From contig AP017968.1 of assembly GCA_002356455.1 (NCBI GenBank), positions 3,162,001 through 3,226,000 of the forward strand: 64,000 nucleotides of DNA. Direction: 5' to 3'. This document shows, piece by piece, positions 35,330 through 45,512 of the stretch. Position 1 is the stretch's first letter. Each line of letters begins with the position of its first letter. The position numbers and the translations under genes are program-made. The notes beneath the pieces were generated by a model that worked only from the letters and a program-made list of their open reading frames with translations, did no database searches and had not been told where the DNA came from. Source of the DNA: Fusobacterium varium (GTDB lineage Bacteria; Fusobacteriota; Fusobacteriia; Fusobacteriales; Fusobacteriaceae).

Positions 35330-37495
35330 TTAAATCTCCTTTTTAGTTAACGCCACTCTTTCTCTTTCTTTATCCACATCTTTAATCCTAACTTTTATAA
35401 TTTGTCCTACTGAAAGAACTTTGCTTGGATCATCTATGAATTTATTAGATATTTCAGAAATATGAAGTAAAGCATCATTTTTTAGTCCAATATCCACAAA
35501 AGCCCCAAATTTAACAACATTTCTCACGGTTCCTTCTATTTCCATTCCTACTTGTAAATTTTCTATTTTAAGTATATCTGATTTCAATAAAGGTTTTTCA
35601 AAGCTATCTCTAGGATCTCTCCTGTCTCTGATAAGCGATTGGTATATATCCTTTACAGTTTCTACTCCATATTCCTTTTCTTTAGCAAATGAAGTATAGT
35701 CAAAAGATTTCAATTTTTCTCTTGCCCCATTTAAATCTTCTCTGTAGTTTTCCAATGTAAATCCTACTTTTTCCAATATTTCTTTTGCTATATGATAAGA
35801 TTCTGGGTGAATTATTGTATTATCAAGAACATTTTCTCCATCGGGTATCACAAGGAATCCTGCCATTTGTTCGTAAGCTTTTGCTCCTACTCCTTTTACT
35901 TTAAGAAGCTGTTTTCTGTTTTCAAAATTTCCATTTTCTTTTCTGTAATCAACAATATTTTTAGCTATATTCTTTTTTATTCCTGATATATGAGATAATA
36001 ATGCCCAAGAAGCTGTATTAAGATTAGCTCCTACATTATTTACTACATAAGTTATTACAGAATCAAGAGATTCATCAAGACGCCCTTGATTAACATCATG
36101 TTGATACATTCCTACTCCTATTGATTTAGGATCTATTTTTACAAGTTCAGCAAGAGGATCCTGCACCCTTCTTCCAATAGAAATAGCCCCTCTTACAGTT
36201 ACATCTAAATCTGGAAATTCTTCTGCTGCTATTTTAGAAGCAGAATATATTGAGGCTCCAGCTTCGTTTGCTATAAGATATTTTACAGAAAGATGGTTTT
36301 TCTTTATTACATTTGCAACAAAGCTTTCTGTTTCTCTTGAAGCAGTTCCATTTCCTATAACAATTATATCTATTTCATATTTTTTTGCATAATCTACTAT
36401 TCTTTTTTCAGCCTCAGCGAGCTGTTTTGGAGAATGCATTTCTTCAACAAGAAAAAACACATCTTTTTCTCTATAAAATCCATTTTTATCTATAATTGCT
36501 ACTTTACATCCTGTTCTGTATCCTGGATCAAGTGCTAATATATTTTTTTCTTTTAAAGGTGCCTGCATTAAAAGATTTTTAAGATTTTCTTTAAATACAG
36601 CTATTGCTTCAAGTTCAGCCTTATCAGTAAGAATATTCCTTACTTCTCTCTCTATTGAAGGAAGAATAAGTCTGTCTAAAGAATCTCCTATTATTTTGAG
36701 ATAAGTTTCTTTTAGATTCTTGTTAAGAAAATCCTTGAGTATTAAATTTTCTACTCTGTTTCTACTCATTTCATCAAGAGTTACAGAAACTGATAAAATA
36801 TCTTCTTTTTCTCCTCTATTTACTGCAAGTATTCTATGTGGAGGTATTTTAGAAACAGGTTCTTTATATTCATAATAATCTCCATATACTTTTTTGACAT
36901 CTAGCTCTTTGGCCTTTTTAGTTTCCTTTGTAACTAAAATTCCAGATTTAAGCATTATTTCTCTAATTTTCTCTCTATATACAGGAGTTTCAGATATATT
37001 TTGAGCAATTATAAGCATGGCACCTTCCACAGCTTCTTCCACAGTAGGAACTTCTTCTGTTATGAATTCGCCAGCTTTTTCTATTACTTTTTCCATTGAT
37101 GAAAGTTTCATCATTTCATCAGCAAGAGGCTCCAATCCTCTTTCTTTAGCCACATCAGCTTTAGTTTTTCTTTTTTTTCTATATGGAAAATATATGTCTT
37201 CCACTTCTTGAAGCTTTTCAGCTGCTTCAATATTTTTTTGTATTTCTTCAGTTAGTTTTCCTTGTTCTTCAATTAATCTTATTACTTCTTCTTTTCTTTT
37301 TTCCAAATTTCTTAGATAAGTTACAGTTTCAAGTATTTTCCCTATTTCTATCTCATCCAGATTTTCAGTCACTTCTTTTCTATATCTTGAAATGAAGGGT
37401 ACTGTTGCTCCTTCATCTAAAAGCTGCATTGTATTAGTAACTTGAGATATTTTTAGTCCTAAGTTTTTGGCTACTACATTATATATTTTTTCCAT
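35330..37495 (-). CDS. tex: Tex-like RNA-binding transcription accessory protein
   Basis: A 721-residue protein with the Tex domain order: N-terminal helical HTH region (VAKNLGLKISQVTNTMQLLDEGATVPFISRYRKE), a YqgF/RNase H-like domain (LALDPGYRTGCKVAIIDKNG, ~320-338), the helix-hairpin-helix part (GKVKGVGAKAYEQMAGFL type), and a C-terminal S1 domain (GMEIEGTVRNVVKFGAFVDIGLKNDALLHISEIS, ~646-680). It is a conserved nucleic-acid-binding protein linked to transcription and stress. Its last codons form the RBS of the sensor kinase gene. Confidence 0.94.
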   Translation of the reverse strand: MEKIYNVVAKNLGLKISQVTNTMQLLDEGATVPFISRYRKEVTENLDEIEIGKILETVTYLRNLEKRKEEVIRLIEEQGKLTEEIQKNIEAAEKLQEVEDIYFPYRKKRKTKADVAKERGLEPLADEMMKLSSMEKVIEKAGEFITEEVPTVEEAVEGAMLIIAQNISETPVYREKIREIMLKSGILVTKETKKAKELDVKKVYGDYYEYKEPVSKIPPHRILAVNRGEKEDILSVSVTLDEMSRNRVENLILKDFLNKNLKETYLKIIGDSLDRLILPSIEREVRNILTDKAELEAIAVFKENLKNLLMQAPLKEKNILALDPGYRTGCKVAIIDKNGFYREKDVFFLVEEMHSPKQLAEAEKRIVDYAKKYEIDIIVIGNGTASRETESFVANVIKKNHLSVKYLIANEAGASIYSASKIAAEEFPDLDVTVRGAISIGRRVQDPLAELVKIDPKSIGVGMYQHDVNQGRLDESLDSVITYVVNNVGANLNTASWALLSHISGIKKNIAKNIVDYRKENGNFENRKQLLKVKGVGAKAYEQMAGFLVIPDGENVLDNTIIHPESYHIAKEILEKVGFTLENYREDLNGAREKLKSFDYTSFAKEKEYGVETVKDIYQSLIRDRRDPRDSFEKPLLKSDILKIENLQVGMEIEGTVRNVVKFGAFVDIGLKNDALLHISEISNKFIDDPSKVLSVGQIIKVRIKDVDKERERVALTKKEI

Positions 37496-37582
37496 ATTTC
37501 CCCTTCTTAAAATTATTATAAATTTTCACACGAATTTCTCTATATTATACCAAATCTTTTAATTATTGTCTAATTAAAGATT

Positions 37583-37617
37583 AGAAAAAGAGGCTCTACA
37601 CCTTGGTATAAAGCCTC
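37583..37617 (-). terminator. Intrinsic terminator after rpsP
   Basis: On the minus strand GAGGCTTTATACC / GGTGTAGAGCCTC (small bulge) then TTTTTCT. Confidence 0.8.
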
Positions 37618-37636
37618 CCTTTATAATATTTTTAGA

Positions 37637-37900
37637 CTATTTTCTTTTAGTTTCTTCGAATTTTGCCCATACTCCTGCCTTAACTAAAATTGATTTTACA
37701 GTTCTAGTAGGTTGAGCTCCATTGCTTAGGAATTTAATAATTTCTTCTTCTTTTAGTACTACTCTAGAATCTTCTAATGGGAAATAGTTACCTAAATAAG
37801 CAATAGCTTGCCCATCTCTTTTTGATAAAGCTTCCATAGCTACGATTCTATAAGAAGGTCTTTTTTTGTCTCCTAATCTTGTAAGTCTTAATTTTAACAT
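37637..37900 (-). CDS. rpsP: 30S ribosomal protein S16
   Basis: An 87-residue S16: MLKLRLTRLGDKKRPSYRIV start, GNYFPLED and the final helix with GAQPTRTVKSILVKAGVW. Last gene of the ylxM-ffh-rpsP unit. In many bacteria rimM, trmD and rplS follow; here an intrinsic terminator and tex follow instead. Confidence 0.97.
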   Translation of the reverse strand: MLKLRLTRLGDKKRPSYRIVAMEALSKRDGQAIAYLGNYFPLEDSRVVLKEEEIIKFLSNGAQPTRTVKSILVKAGVWAKFEETKRK

Positions 37901-37942
37901 TGTTTCACATCTCCTTTTATTTCTTTGAATTTTATTTATTTC

Positions 37943-39289
37943 TTAAAAAGGGAATCTTCCTCCCTTTCCACCTTTCATTCCTGGAAATTGCGGCATTTTT
38001 CCACCACTGAACATCTTCATCATACTCTTCATTTGTTCAAATTGTTTCAGCAATCTGTTGATATCAGCAACTTCTGTTCCGCTTCCTAGAGCTATTCTTC
38101 TTTTTCTATTGGCCTTAAGTATATCAGGTTTCTTTCTCTCTTCTTTAGTCATAGATTGAATTATAGCTTCTACTTTTTTCATTTCTTTTTCAGCAGGTGC
38201 TATATCTCCAATTTGTCCCATTCCTGGTATCATTTTTAAAATACTTCCAAGAGAACCCAATTTTTTTATATTCTGAAGCTGTTTCAAAAAATCATTTAAA
38301 TCAAATTTTTGCGTCCTTATTTTCTCTTCCAGCGACTTTGCATCATCTTCATCTATAGCACTTTGTGCTTTTTCTACCAGCGATACTACATCTCCCATTC
38401 CTAGGATCCTTGATACAAGTCTCTCTGGATGGAAAAGCTCTATATCATCTATTCTCTCTCCAACCCCTACAAACTTAATTGGTTTACCCACAACAGATTT
38501 AATTGAAAGAGCTGCTCCCCCTCTTGTATCTCCATCTAATTTTGTAAGTACTATTCCATCTATACTAAGCACATTGTTAAAAGATTCTGCTAGATTTACA
38601 GCATCCTGTCCAATCATAGCATCTACTACCAACAAAATTTCTTGAGGTCTTACAGCTTTTTTAATGTTTCTAAGTTCATCCATAAGTTTTTCATCTATGT
38701 GAAGTCTTCCAGCTGTATCTATTATCATATATGTTGAATTTAACTCTTTTGCTTTAGCCAGTCCATGTTCACAAATAGCCACTGCGTCTTTATTATCTTC
38801 CTCTGCATATACAGGAACATCTATTTGTTCTCCTAATACTTGAAGTTGCTTTATAGCTGCTGGTCTATATACATCAGCCCCTACCATTAAAACAGATTCT
38901 CCCTGTTTTTTTAGATAATTAGCTAATTTTGCAGCAAAAGTAGTTTTTCCTGCTCCTTGCAATCCAGAAAGCATCAGTACAGTAGGATTTCTTACTCCCT
39001 TAGTAAGTCTTGAATTCGTTCCTCCAAGAAGCTCAACAAGTTCATCATTAACAACTTTTATAAACTGCTGACCTGGATTTATACCTTTCAATACATCTGT
39101 TCCTATAGATTTTTCAAGTATTTTATTCGTAAAATCCTTTACTACTTTGTAATTGACATCAGCTTCCAGCAATGACATTCTTACTTCTTTTAAAGCTTCT
39201 TTTATATTACTTTCACTTAGTTTTCCATGACCTCTTACTTTTTTAAAAATTTCCTGAAATCTAGAACCTAAATTATCTAACATATTCAC
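37943..39289 (-). CDS. ffh: Signal recognition particle protein Ffh
   Basis: A 448-residue SRP54: N domain (~1-85), G domain with GLQGAGKTTFAAKLA (~107-121), DTAGRL and TKLDGDTRGGAALS (~247), then a Met-rich M domain (PGMGQIG ... EQMKSMMKMFSGGKMPQFPGMKGG). It binds the 4.5S RNA and signal sequences of nascent membrane proteins. It lies 6 bases after ylxM and 42 before rpsP, a widely conserved order. Confidence 0.97.
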   Translation of the reverse strand: MNMLDNLGSRFQEIFKKVRGHGKLSESNIKEALKEVRMSLLEADVNYKVVKDFTNKILEKSIGTDVLKGINPGQQFIKVVNDELVELLGGTNSRLTKGVRNPTVLMLSGLQGAGKTTFAAKLANYLKKQGESVLMVGADVYRPAAIKQLQVLGEQIDVPVYAEEDNKDAVAICEHGLAKAKELNSTYMIIDTAGRLHIDEKLMDELRNIKKAVRPQEILLVVDAMIGQDAVNLAESFNNVLSIDGIVLTKLDGDTRGGAALSIKSVVGKPIKFVGVGERIDDIELFHPERLVSRILGMGDVVSLVEKAQSAIDEDDAKSLEEKIRTQKFDLNDFLKQLQNIKKLGSLGSILKMIPGMGQIGDIAPAEKEMKKVEAIIQSMTKEERKKPDILKANRKRRIALGSGTEVADINRLLKQFEQMKSMMKMFSGGKMPQFPGMKGGKGGRFPF

Positions 39290-39295
39290 CTCTAC

Positions 39296-39610
39296 CTAAA
39301 ATAGCTTTTCAATTATATTGTTTAAATTTTCTATTTTAAAATCTTTTTTTAGTTCCAAAAGTTCTTGATAAACTTGTTTCTCTCTTTCATGAAAACCTAG
39401 TTTTTCTTCATAATCTTTTAATAATTTAATTCCTCTTTTGATATTATCATAAACAGCTTGTCTACTCACATCATTATTTTTAGCAATCTCTGATAGTGAA
39501 AGATCATCTTCAAAATGATTTATAAGATATTCTCTCTGTTTATCACTAAGAAGATTTTTATAATAATCTAAAAGAGTTGAAACCTCTAAAAACTCATCTA
39601 ACTCCATCAT
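39296..39610 (-). CDS. ylxM: YlxM family DNA-binding protein
   Basis: A 104-residue HTH protein: LLDYYKNLLSDKQREYLINHFEDDLSLSEIAKNNDVSRQAVYDNIKRG (~13-60) is a sigma-70 region-4-like helix-turn-helix, the YlxM signature. It is encoded directly upstream of ffh, as in Firmicutes, where it may regulate the SRP operon. The gene starts at a doubled ATG at 39610. Confidence 0.92.
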   Translation of the reverse strand: MMELDEFLEVSTLLDYYKNLLSDKQREYLINHFEDDLSLSEIAKNNDVSRQAVYDNIKRGIKLLKDYEEKLGFHEREKQVYQELLELKKDFKIENLNNIIEKLF

Positions 39611-39689
39611 ATCACCAATGTATTATATAAAATTTTATAATTTATGTCAAGTGTTTTTTCTTTACATTATTATTTTTTATGAGTTATAT

Positions 39690-39718
39690 AAAAAGGGAGG
39701 TTTCTGCTCTCCCTTTCT
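39690..39718 (-). terminator. Intrinsic terminator after purA
   Basis: On the minus strand AAAGGGAG / CTCCCTTTTTAT stem with small loop. Confidence 0.75.
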
Positions 39719-39732
39719 ATTCAAATTAAATT

Positions 39733-41022
<1,290 letters not shown>

Positions 41023-41031
41023 CTATTACGA

Positions 41032-41733
41032 TTATTTTATTTTTTCTATCTCAATATAATTGATATTTTTATTATGTTTACATAAAAACAGCTGTTCAAA
41101 TTCAGTTTTAATATTATCTGCTGCTTTTTCACTTTTATGAAGATCTGATGTATTATATATTATTTTATATCCTTCTATTGAATTTACAAGGTCAATAACA
41201 TCTTGATAGTATTTGTCATGGTCAGTCTTAAAGAAAAATTTCCCATTTTTTTTCAATATTACATCAAGTATTTTAAAAAAACTTTCCTGTACAACTCTAT
41301 TTTTTTCATTTTCTTCCCAAGGATCAGGAAAATTTACATATACTCCTTCTATTTCATTTTCATCAACAAAGGAAAGTATCTCTTCTCCTCTTCTTCTTAA
41401 AAACAAAACATTTTTGGAATTATCTCTTTTTACTTTTGTTGCAGAAAGTACTAATCTCTTAAATCTAAGTTCAAGTCCTATATGATTTCTCTTAGGATAT
41501 CTTATTGCCATACCTTGAGCAAAATTTCCGCTTCCAGAACCTATTTCAAGATAGACAGGATTGTCATTTTTAAAAAACTCCTTCCATCTCCCCTTATATG
41601 AATCCATAATTTTTTTGTCAAAAATAATATACTCTGGATAGTCAAGAAGTTTTAATATATATGGATTGTAATTTTTTCTTGGATTTTTAAAAAAATGCTT
41701 CCATAACTCATCTTTTACGCTATCGTTTGCCAT
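41032..41733 (-). CDS. trmB: tRNA (guanine-N7-)-methyltransferase
   Basis: A 233-residue Rossmann methyltransferase: LEIGSGSGNFAQGMA (SAM motif, ~77-91), GLELRFKRL, NFPDPWEENEKNRVVQ (the TrmB FPDPW signature) and KTDHDKYY. It methylates G46 of tRNA. Its start is directly at the waaA stop (one-base overlap), suggesting translational coupling. Confidence 0.92.
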   Translation of the reverse strand: MANDSVKDELWKHFFKNPRKNYNPYILKLLDYPEYIIFDKKIMDSYKGRWKEFFKNDNPVYLEIGSGSGNFAQGMAIRYPKRNHIGLELRFKRLVLSATKVKRDNSKNVLFLRRRGEEILSFVDENEIEGVYVNFPDPWEENEKNRVVQESFFKILDVILKKNGKFFFKTDHDKYYQDVIDLVNSIEGYKIIYNTSDLHKSEKAADNIKTEFEQLFLCKHNKNINYIEIEKIK

Positions 41734-42974
41734 TAATCCTCCATTTTTAAAAGTTTATCTATTCTCACTAAAATTTTTTCAGCTGTTTTATTATTTTCTT
41801 CAAAAAATATTTCTATATTTTTCTTATATATATCACTATTTTTTTCTATTTTATTCACAGCTTCTAAAAATTCATCTGCATCCTCTACTTTATATCCTAT
41901 ATTTTTTTTCAAAATCTCTTTAGAAATATCTTTTACATTTTGTAGATATGGTCCAAATATTGGTGTTTTTCCATAAAAAAGTGGTTCTAAAAGACTATGT
42001 CCCCCTATATCTACAAGAGTTCCTCCTACAAATGCTATGTCAGCAATTGAGTATAATTTTCTTAATATGCCAATTTTATCCACAAGTATTATATCAGTTT
42101 TTTCAAAATTGTCACTATCTATTTTACTGTATTTTTTATATGTCATGCCTTCTTTTTTTATTAAAACTTCTATTTCAGGTACTCTCTCAATATGTCTCGG
42201 CACTAATATAAGTAATGTATTTGTAAGTTTCTTGAAAACTTTAAAAATAATTTCATATTCTCCAGTTCTTGTACTTCCAGCAGTAAATATTTTTCTTTCA
42301 TATACACCTAAAGATTTTTTTAAATCATCTTTAGTTTTCTCATCAAATCTTTCAAGCTCTATATCAAACTTTAAGTTTCCAAGAATTTCTACCCTACTCT
42401 TATCTGCTCCTATTTTGACTATTTTTTCACTATCAAGCTTTGACTGCATATAAAATCCATCTACATCTTTAAAAAGATTTTTAAGATAAAAATTCAATTT
42501 TTTATATCTTACATAGCTTCTGTCTGATATTCTTCCATTAACTATTATTACTTTTCCTTTTTTGTGAGATTCATGTATAAGATTAGGCCATATCTCTGTT
42601 TCAATAAGAATAAGAATTTTCATCTCTATTTTTTCCAATATACTTCTTATAATTTTTCTATTATCTAAAGGAAAATACAAAATATCTACCCTACTATTAT
42701 CTTTATATTTATCTTTTGCTGTTCTCATCCCAGTATCTGTCATTACTGTAAGAAGTACTCTTTCTTTTCTTTCAGAAAGTATTTTTTTTACCAGTGCCTC
42801 TGAAAGATTTACTTCTCCTACTGAAGAACAGTGTACCCAGATATATTCTTCTTTTTTCAATATATCCAAATTTTGATTTATTCTCTTATAGAAAAATTCT
42901 TTTTTTTCTTTATTTAAAAGCATATACATATATATAAATGGTGTAATAAATATTCTCAGAATGTCATATAACAT
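41733..42974 (-). CDS. waaA: 3-deoxy-D-manno-octulosonic acid transferase
   Basis: A 413-residue GT30-type protein: N-terminal membrane anchor (LRIFITPFIYMYMLLNKEKKEF), HCSSVGEVNLSEAL (~48-61, with catalytic Glu), TVMTDTGM, IETEIWPNLI (127-136), TAGSTRTGEYEI and the donor-binding VGGTLVDIGGHSLLEP (~320). It adds KDO to lipid A at the inner membrane, showing that the organism makes LPS, which supports a diderm envelope. It is tightly packed with cmk and trmB. Confidence 0.94.
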   Translation of the reverse strand: MLYDILRIFITPFIYMYMLLNKEKKEFFYKRINQNLDILKKEEYIWVHCSSVGEVNLSEALVKKILSERKERVLLTVMTDTGMRTAKDKYKDNSRVDILYFPLDNRKIIRSILEKIEMKILILIETEIWPNLIHESHKKGKVIIVNGRISDRSYVRYKKLNFYLKNLFKDVDGFYMQSKLDSEKIVKIGADKSRVEILGNLKFDIELERFDEKTKDDLKKSLGVYERKIFTAGSTRTGEYEIIFKVFKKLTNTLLILVPRHIERVPEIEVLIKKEGMTYKKYSKIDSDNFEKTDIILVDKIGILRKLYSIADIAFVGGTLVDIGGHSLLEPLFYGKTPIFGPYLQNVKDISKEILKKNIGYKVEDADEFLEAVNKIEKNSDIYKKNIEIFFEENNKTAEKILVRIDKLLKMED

Positions 42975-43634
42975 TTAATTTACCTTCCTGTCTATACATT
43001 TAGATATAGCTTGAACCACTTCTTCTATCGTCATTTTGCTGCTATCTATCTCCACCGCATCATCTGCTTTCATAAGAGGACTCTCTTTTCTTGTAGAATC
43101 TATATGATCTCTCTCCTTTATAGAAGTTATTACAGATTCAAAATCAGCTTCTATTCCTTTTTCTTTGTATTCATTAAATCTTCTTCTAGCTCTTTCTTCT
43201 GGTGAAGCAACTAAAAATATTTTAACTTGAGCATTTGGAAAAACCACTGTTCCTATATCTCTTCCATCTAAAATAGTTTTTTTGCCTTTGCTTATTTCTC
43301 TTTGCAATTCTACGAGTTTTACCCTGACAGCTTTTATTGCTGCCACTGGAGAAACTATTCCACTTACTTCAGGTGTTCTTATTTCTTCTGATACATCTTC
43401 TCCATTAAGAAAAAACTTATTTTCTACAATATCCAGTTTTGTATTTTCCAGCATTGCTTCCACACTTTTTTCATTTTCAAGATTTATATTATTTCTTAAA
43501 GCATATAAAGCAATCATCCTATACATTGCCCCTGTATCTAAATATGTAAGTCCATATTTAGCTGCAACTATTTTAGCTATTGTACTTTTTCCGCTTCCTG
43601 CTGGTCCATCTACTGTTACTATGAATTCTTCCAT
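42975..43634 (-). CDS. cmk: Cytidylate kinase
   Basis: A 219-residue nucleotide kinase: VDGPAGSGKSTIAKIVA (8-24, P-loop), YLDTGAMYRMIAL, LDGRDIGTVVFPNAQVKIFL and the lid with RRFNEYKEKG. It phosphorylates CMP and dCMP. It ends directly at the waaA start and follows prmA by 15 bases, forming a conserved-looking unit. Confidence 0.95.
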   Translation of the reverse strand: MEEFIVTVDGPAGSGKSTIAKIVAAKYGLTYLDTGAMYRMIALYALRNNINLENEKSVEAMLENTKLDIVENKFFLNGEDVSEEIRTPEVSGIVSPVAAIKAVRVKLVELQREISKGKKTILDGRDIGTVVFPNAQVKIFLVASPEERARRRFNEYKEKGIEADFESVITSIKERDHIDSTRKESPLMKADDAVEIDSSKMTIEEVVQAISKCIDRKVN

Positions 43635-43649
43635 TTTTCCCCCTGATTA

Positions 43650-44582
43650 TTAATTAGCTTTTATAAGCATTGCTCTCCATTCTTTATCAGCTTTTATCTC
43701 TATTATCTCAAAACCTAATGCTTCGATTTCTTTTTTCAATATTTCGCATTTATCTTCAATGATACCAGAGAAAATTATTAAACCATCTTTTTTTACTACT
43801 TTTGATATATCATTAAGTAAAATTAAAAGTACATCAGTAAGTATATTAGCAACTACTACATCAAACTTTTTATCTTCAACTACAGATATAAGATCTCCTT
43901 TAAATACTTTAGCTTTATTTTCATCGATTTTATTAAGTTCGAGATTTTCTTTTGCTGACTCTACAGCTAATTCATCTATATCTGTTCCATATATTTCAGA
44001 AGCTCCAAGTCTATCAGCAGCTATCATAAGTATCCCTGATCCTGTTCCTACATCTATTACACTGTCTCCTTCTTTAATATTCTCTTCCATTAATTTAAGA
44101 CATAAAGATGTTGTAGGATGTGAACCTGTTCCAAAAGCTCTTCCTGGATCAAGTTCTATTATTAATTCATTATCATCTGCTTTATACTCTCTCCAAGTAG
44201 GTTTTACTACGAATTTTTCGCTTACTTTTTCAGGGAAAAGATATTTTTTCCAGCTATTTTGATAATCTTCTTCATCATATTCATAAAAATCAACAGTATA
44301 TATTATATCATCTCTTTCTGAAAATTGCTCTTGAAATCTTTCTAATATAGTATTTTTTCTTTTTTCAGAATATGGATTTAATGGAAAATAAGCTGATATA
44401 GCATGATCCACCATTAAAAAATCTTTTTCATTTTTATAAAAATCCAATGGGTTTTTATGAGAAAGAGGTTCCTCTATCTTTAAACCTGTAACTCCAAAAC
44501 CATAAAATATATCTGATATTTCTTTTGTGGCTTTTTCTATATCATCACTTTCATAAATTACTTTTATTTCTACTACTTTCAT
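43650..44582 (-). CDS. prmA: Ribosomal protein L11 methyltransferase
   Basis: A 310-residue PrmA: N-terminal L11-binding region, then SAM fold LDPGRAFGTGSHPTTSLCL (~148), VIDVGTGSGILMIAA and VVANILTDVLLIL. I choose ATG 44582 because GGAG lies 6 bases upstream and it gives the usual start MKVVEIKVIYES; an ATG at 44594 overlaps the preceding stop and has no suitable RBS. It lies next to cmk and a YmdB-type gene. Confidence 0.93.
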   Translation of the reverse strand: MKVVEIKVIYESDDIEKATKEISDIFYGFGVTGLKIEEPLSHKNPLDFYKNEKDFLMVDHAISAYFPLNPYSEKRKNTILERFQEQFSERDDIIYTVDFYEYDEEDYQNSWKKYLFPEKVSEKFVVKPTWREYKADDNELIIELDPGRAFGTGSHPTTSLCLKLMEENIKEGDSVIDVGTGSGILMIAADRLGASEIYGTDIDELAVESAKENLELNKIDENKAKVFKGDLISVVEDKKFDVVVANILTDVLLILLNDISKVVKKDGLIIFSGIIEDKCEILKKEIEALGFEIIEIKADKEWRAMLIKAN

Positions 44583-44593
44583 TCTCATCTCCA

Positions 44594-45385
44594 TTAACTA
44601 AAACTTATTTCAGTAAGTGATTTATTTATTCTCTCTATACTTTTACATTCTCCAGTTTCCATATCTATTTCCACTTCTATCCCATTCAGCCTTTCATTTC
44701 CTTCAGCTATCTCAAATCTTTGAGGCAGTGCATTCAAAAACTTTGGAAGAATAGATTCAACAGACATCCCTATTACTCCATTATCTGAGCCAGTCATACC
44801 AACATCAGTAATATATCCTGTTCCTTCTGGCAATATTTTATTATCTGCTGTCTGAATATGAGTATGTGTTCCATATATTACTGAAACATATCCATCTACA
44901 TGCCACCCCATAGCTATTTTTTCCGATGTAGCTTCAGCATGAAAATCTATTATAATTATTTTTGTTTCTTTTTTTATCTCTTCTATTAACTCTTTTGCCT
45001 TTTTAAATGGACAATCAATAGGCGGCATAAAAACTCTTCCTTGAAGAGAAATTATTCCAATTTTATTTCCATTTCTATCCTTAACTATAGTATGTCCTAT
45101 CCCTGGTACTCCATCTGGATAATTTGCTGGTCTTAATACCTTATCTGTCTTATCCAAATAATCATAAAATTCTTTTTTATCCCAAATATGGTTACCTCCA
45201 GTTATAACATCACATCCCCAGCTAAATAACTGATCTGCTAGTTTTCCTGTTATTCCAAATCCTGCTGCTGAATTTTCTCCATTCACTATAACAAGATCAT
45301 AATTCTTTCTCTTCCTTTCTAAATACACTCTAAGCGTTTCTCTTCCAGGATTTCCTACTATATCTCCAACTATTAAAATTTTCAT
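44594..45385 (-). CDS. ymdB: YmdB-like metallophosphoesterase
   Basis: A 263-residue calcineurin-type phosphoesterase of the TIGR00282 group: VGDIVGNPGRETL at 5-17, VNGENSAAGFGIT, GGNHIWDKKE, DFHAEATSEKIAMGW and YGTHTHIQTADNKILP carry Asp, Asn and His metal ligands. In Bacillus YmdB hydrolyses cyclic nucleotides and is encoded by the gene after rny, as here (although a terminator separates them). Its physiological role is uncertain. Confidence 0.9.
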   Translation of the reverse strand: MKILIVGDIVGNPGRETLRVYLERKRKNYDLVIVNGENSAAGFGITGKLADQLFSWGCDVITGGNHIWDKKEFYDYLDKTDKVLRPANYPDGVPGIGHTIVKDRNGNKIGIISLQGRVFMPPIDCPFKKAKELIEEIKKETKIIIIDFHAEATSEKIAMGWHVDGYVSVIYGTHTHIQTADNKILPEGTGYITDVGMTGSDNGVIGMSVESILPKFLNALPQRFEIAEGNERLNGIEVEIDMETGECKSIERINKSLTEISFS

Positions 45386-45448
45386 CTTCTTCCTTCTTTC
45401 TATATCGTTTTATCCAACACAAATTATATCATTTTTTCTTCAATTTTA

Positions 45449-45489
45449 AAACCCCACTAAAATATATGTTCAATATTTTAGTGGGGTGA
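45449..45489 (-). terminator. Intrinsic terminator after rny
   Basis: Long stem CCCCACTAAAATAT / ATATTTTAGTGGGG; on the minus strand followed by TTTTAAAATT. Confidence 0.85.
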
Positions 45490-45512
45490 TTATTTTCTAT
45501 TATATTTTTTTC

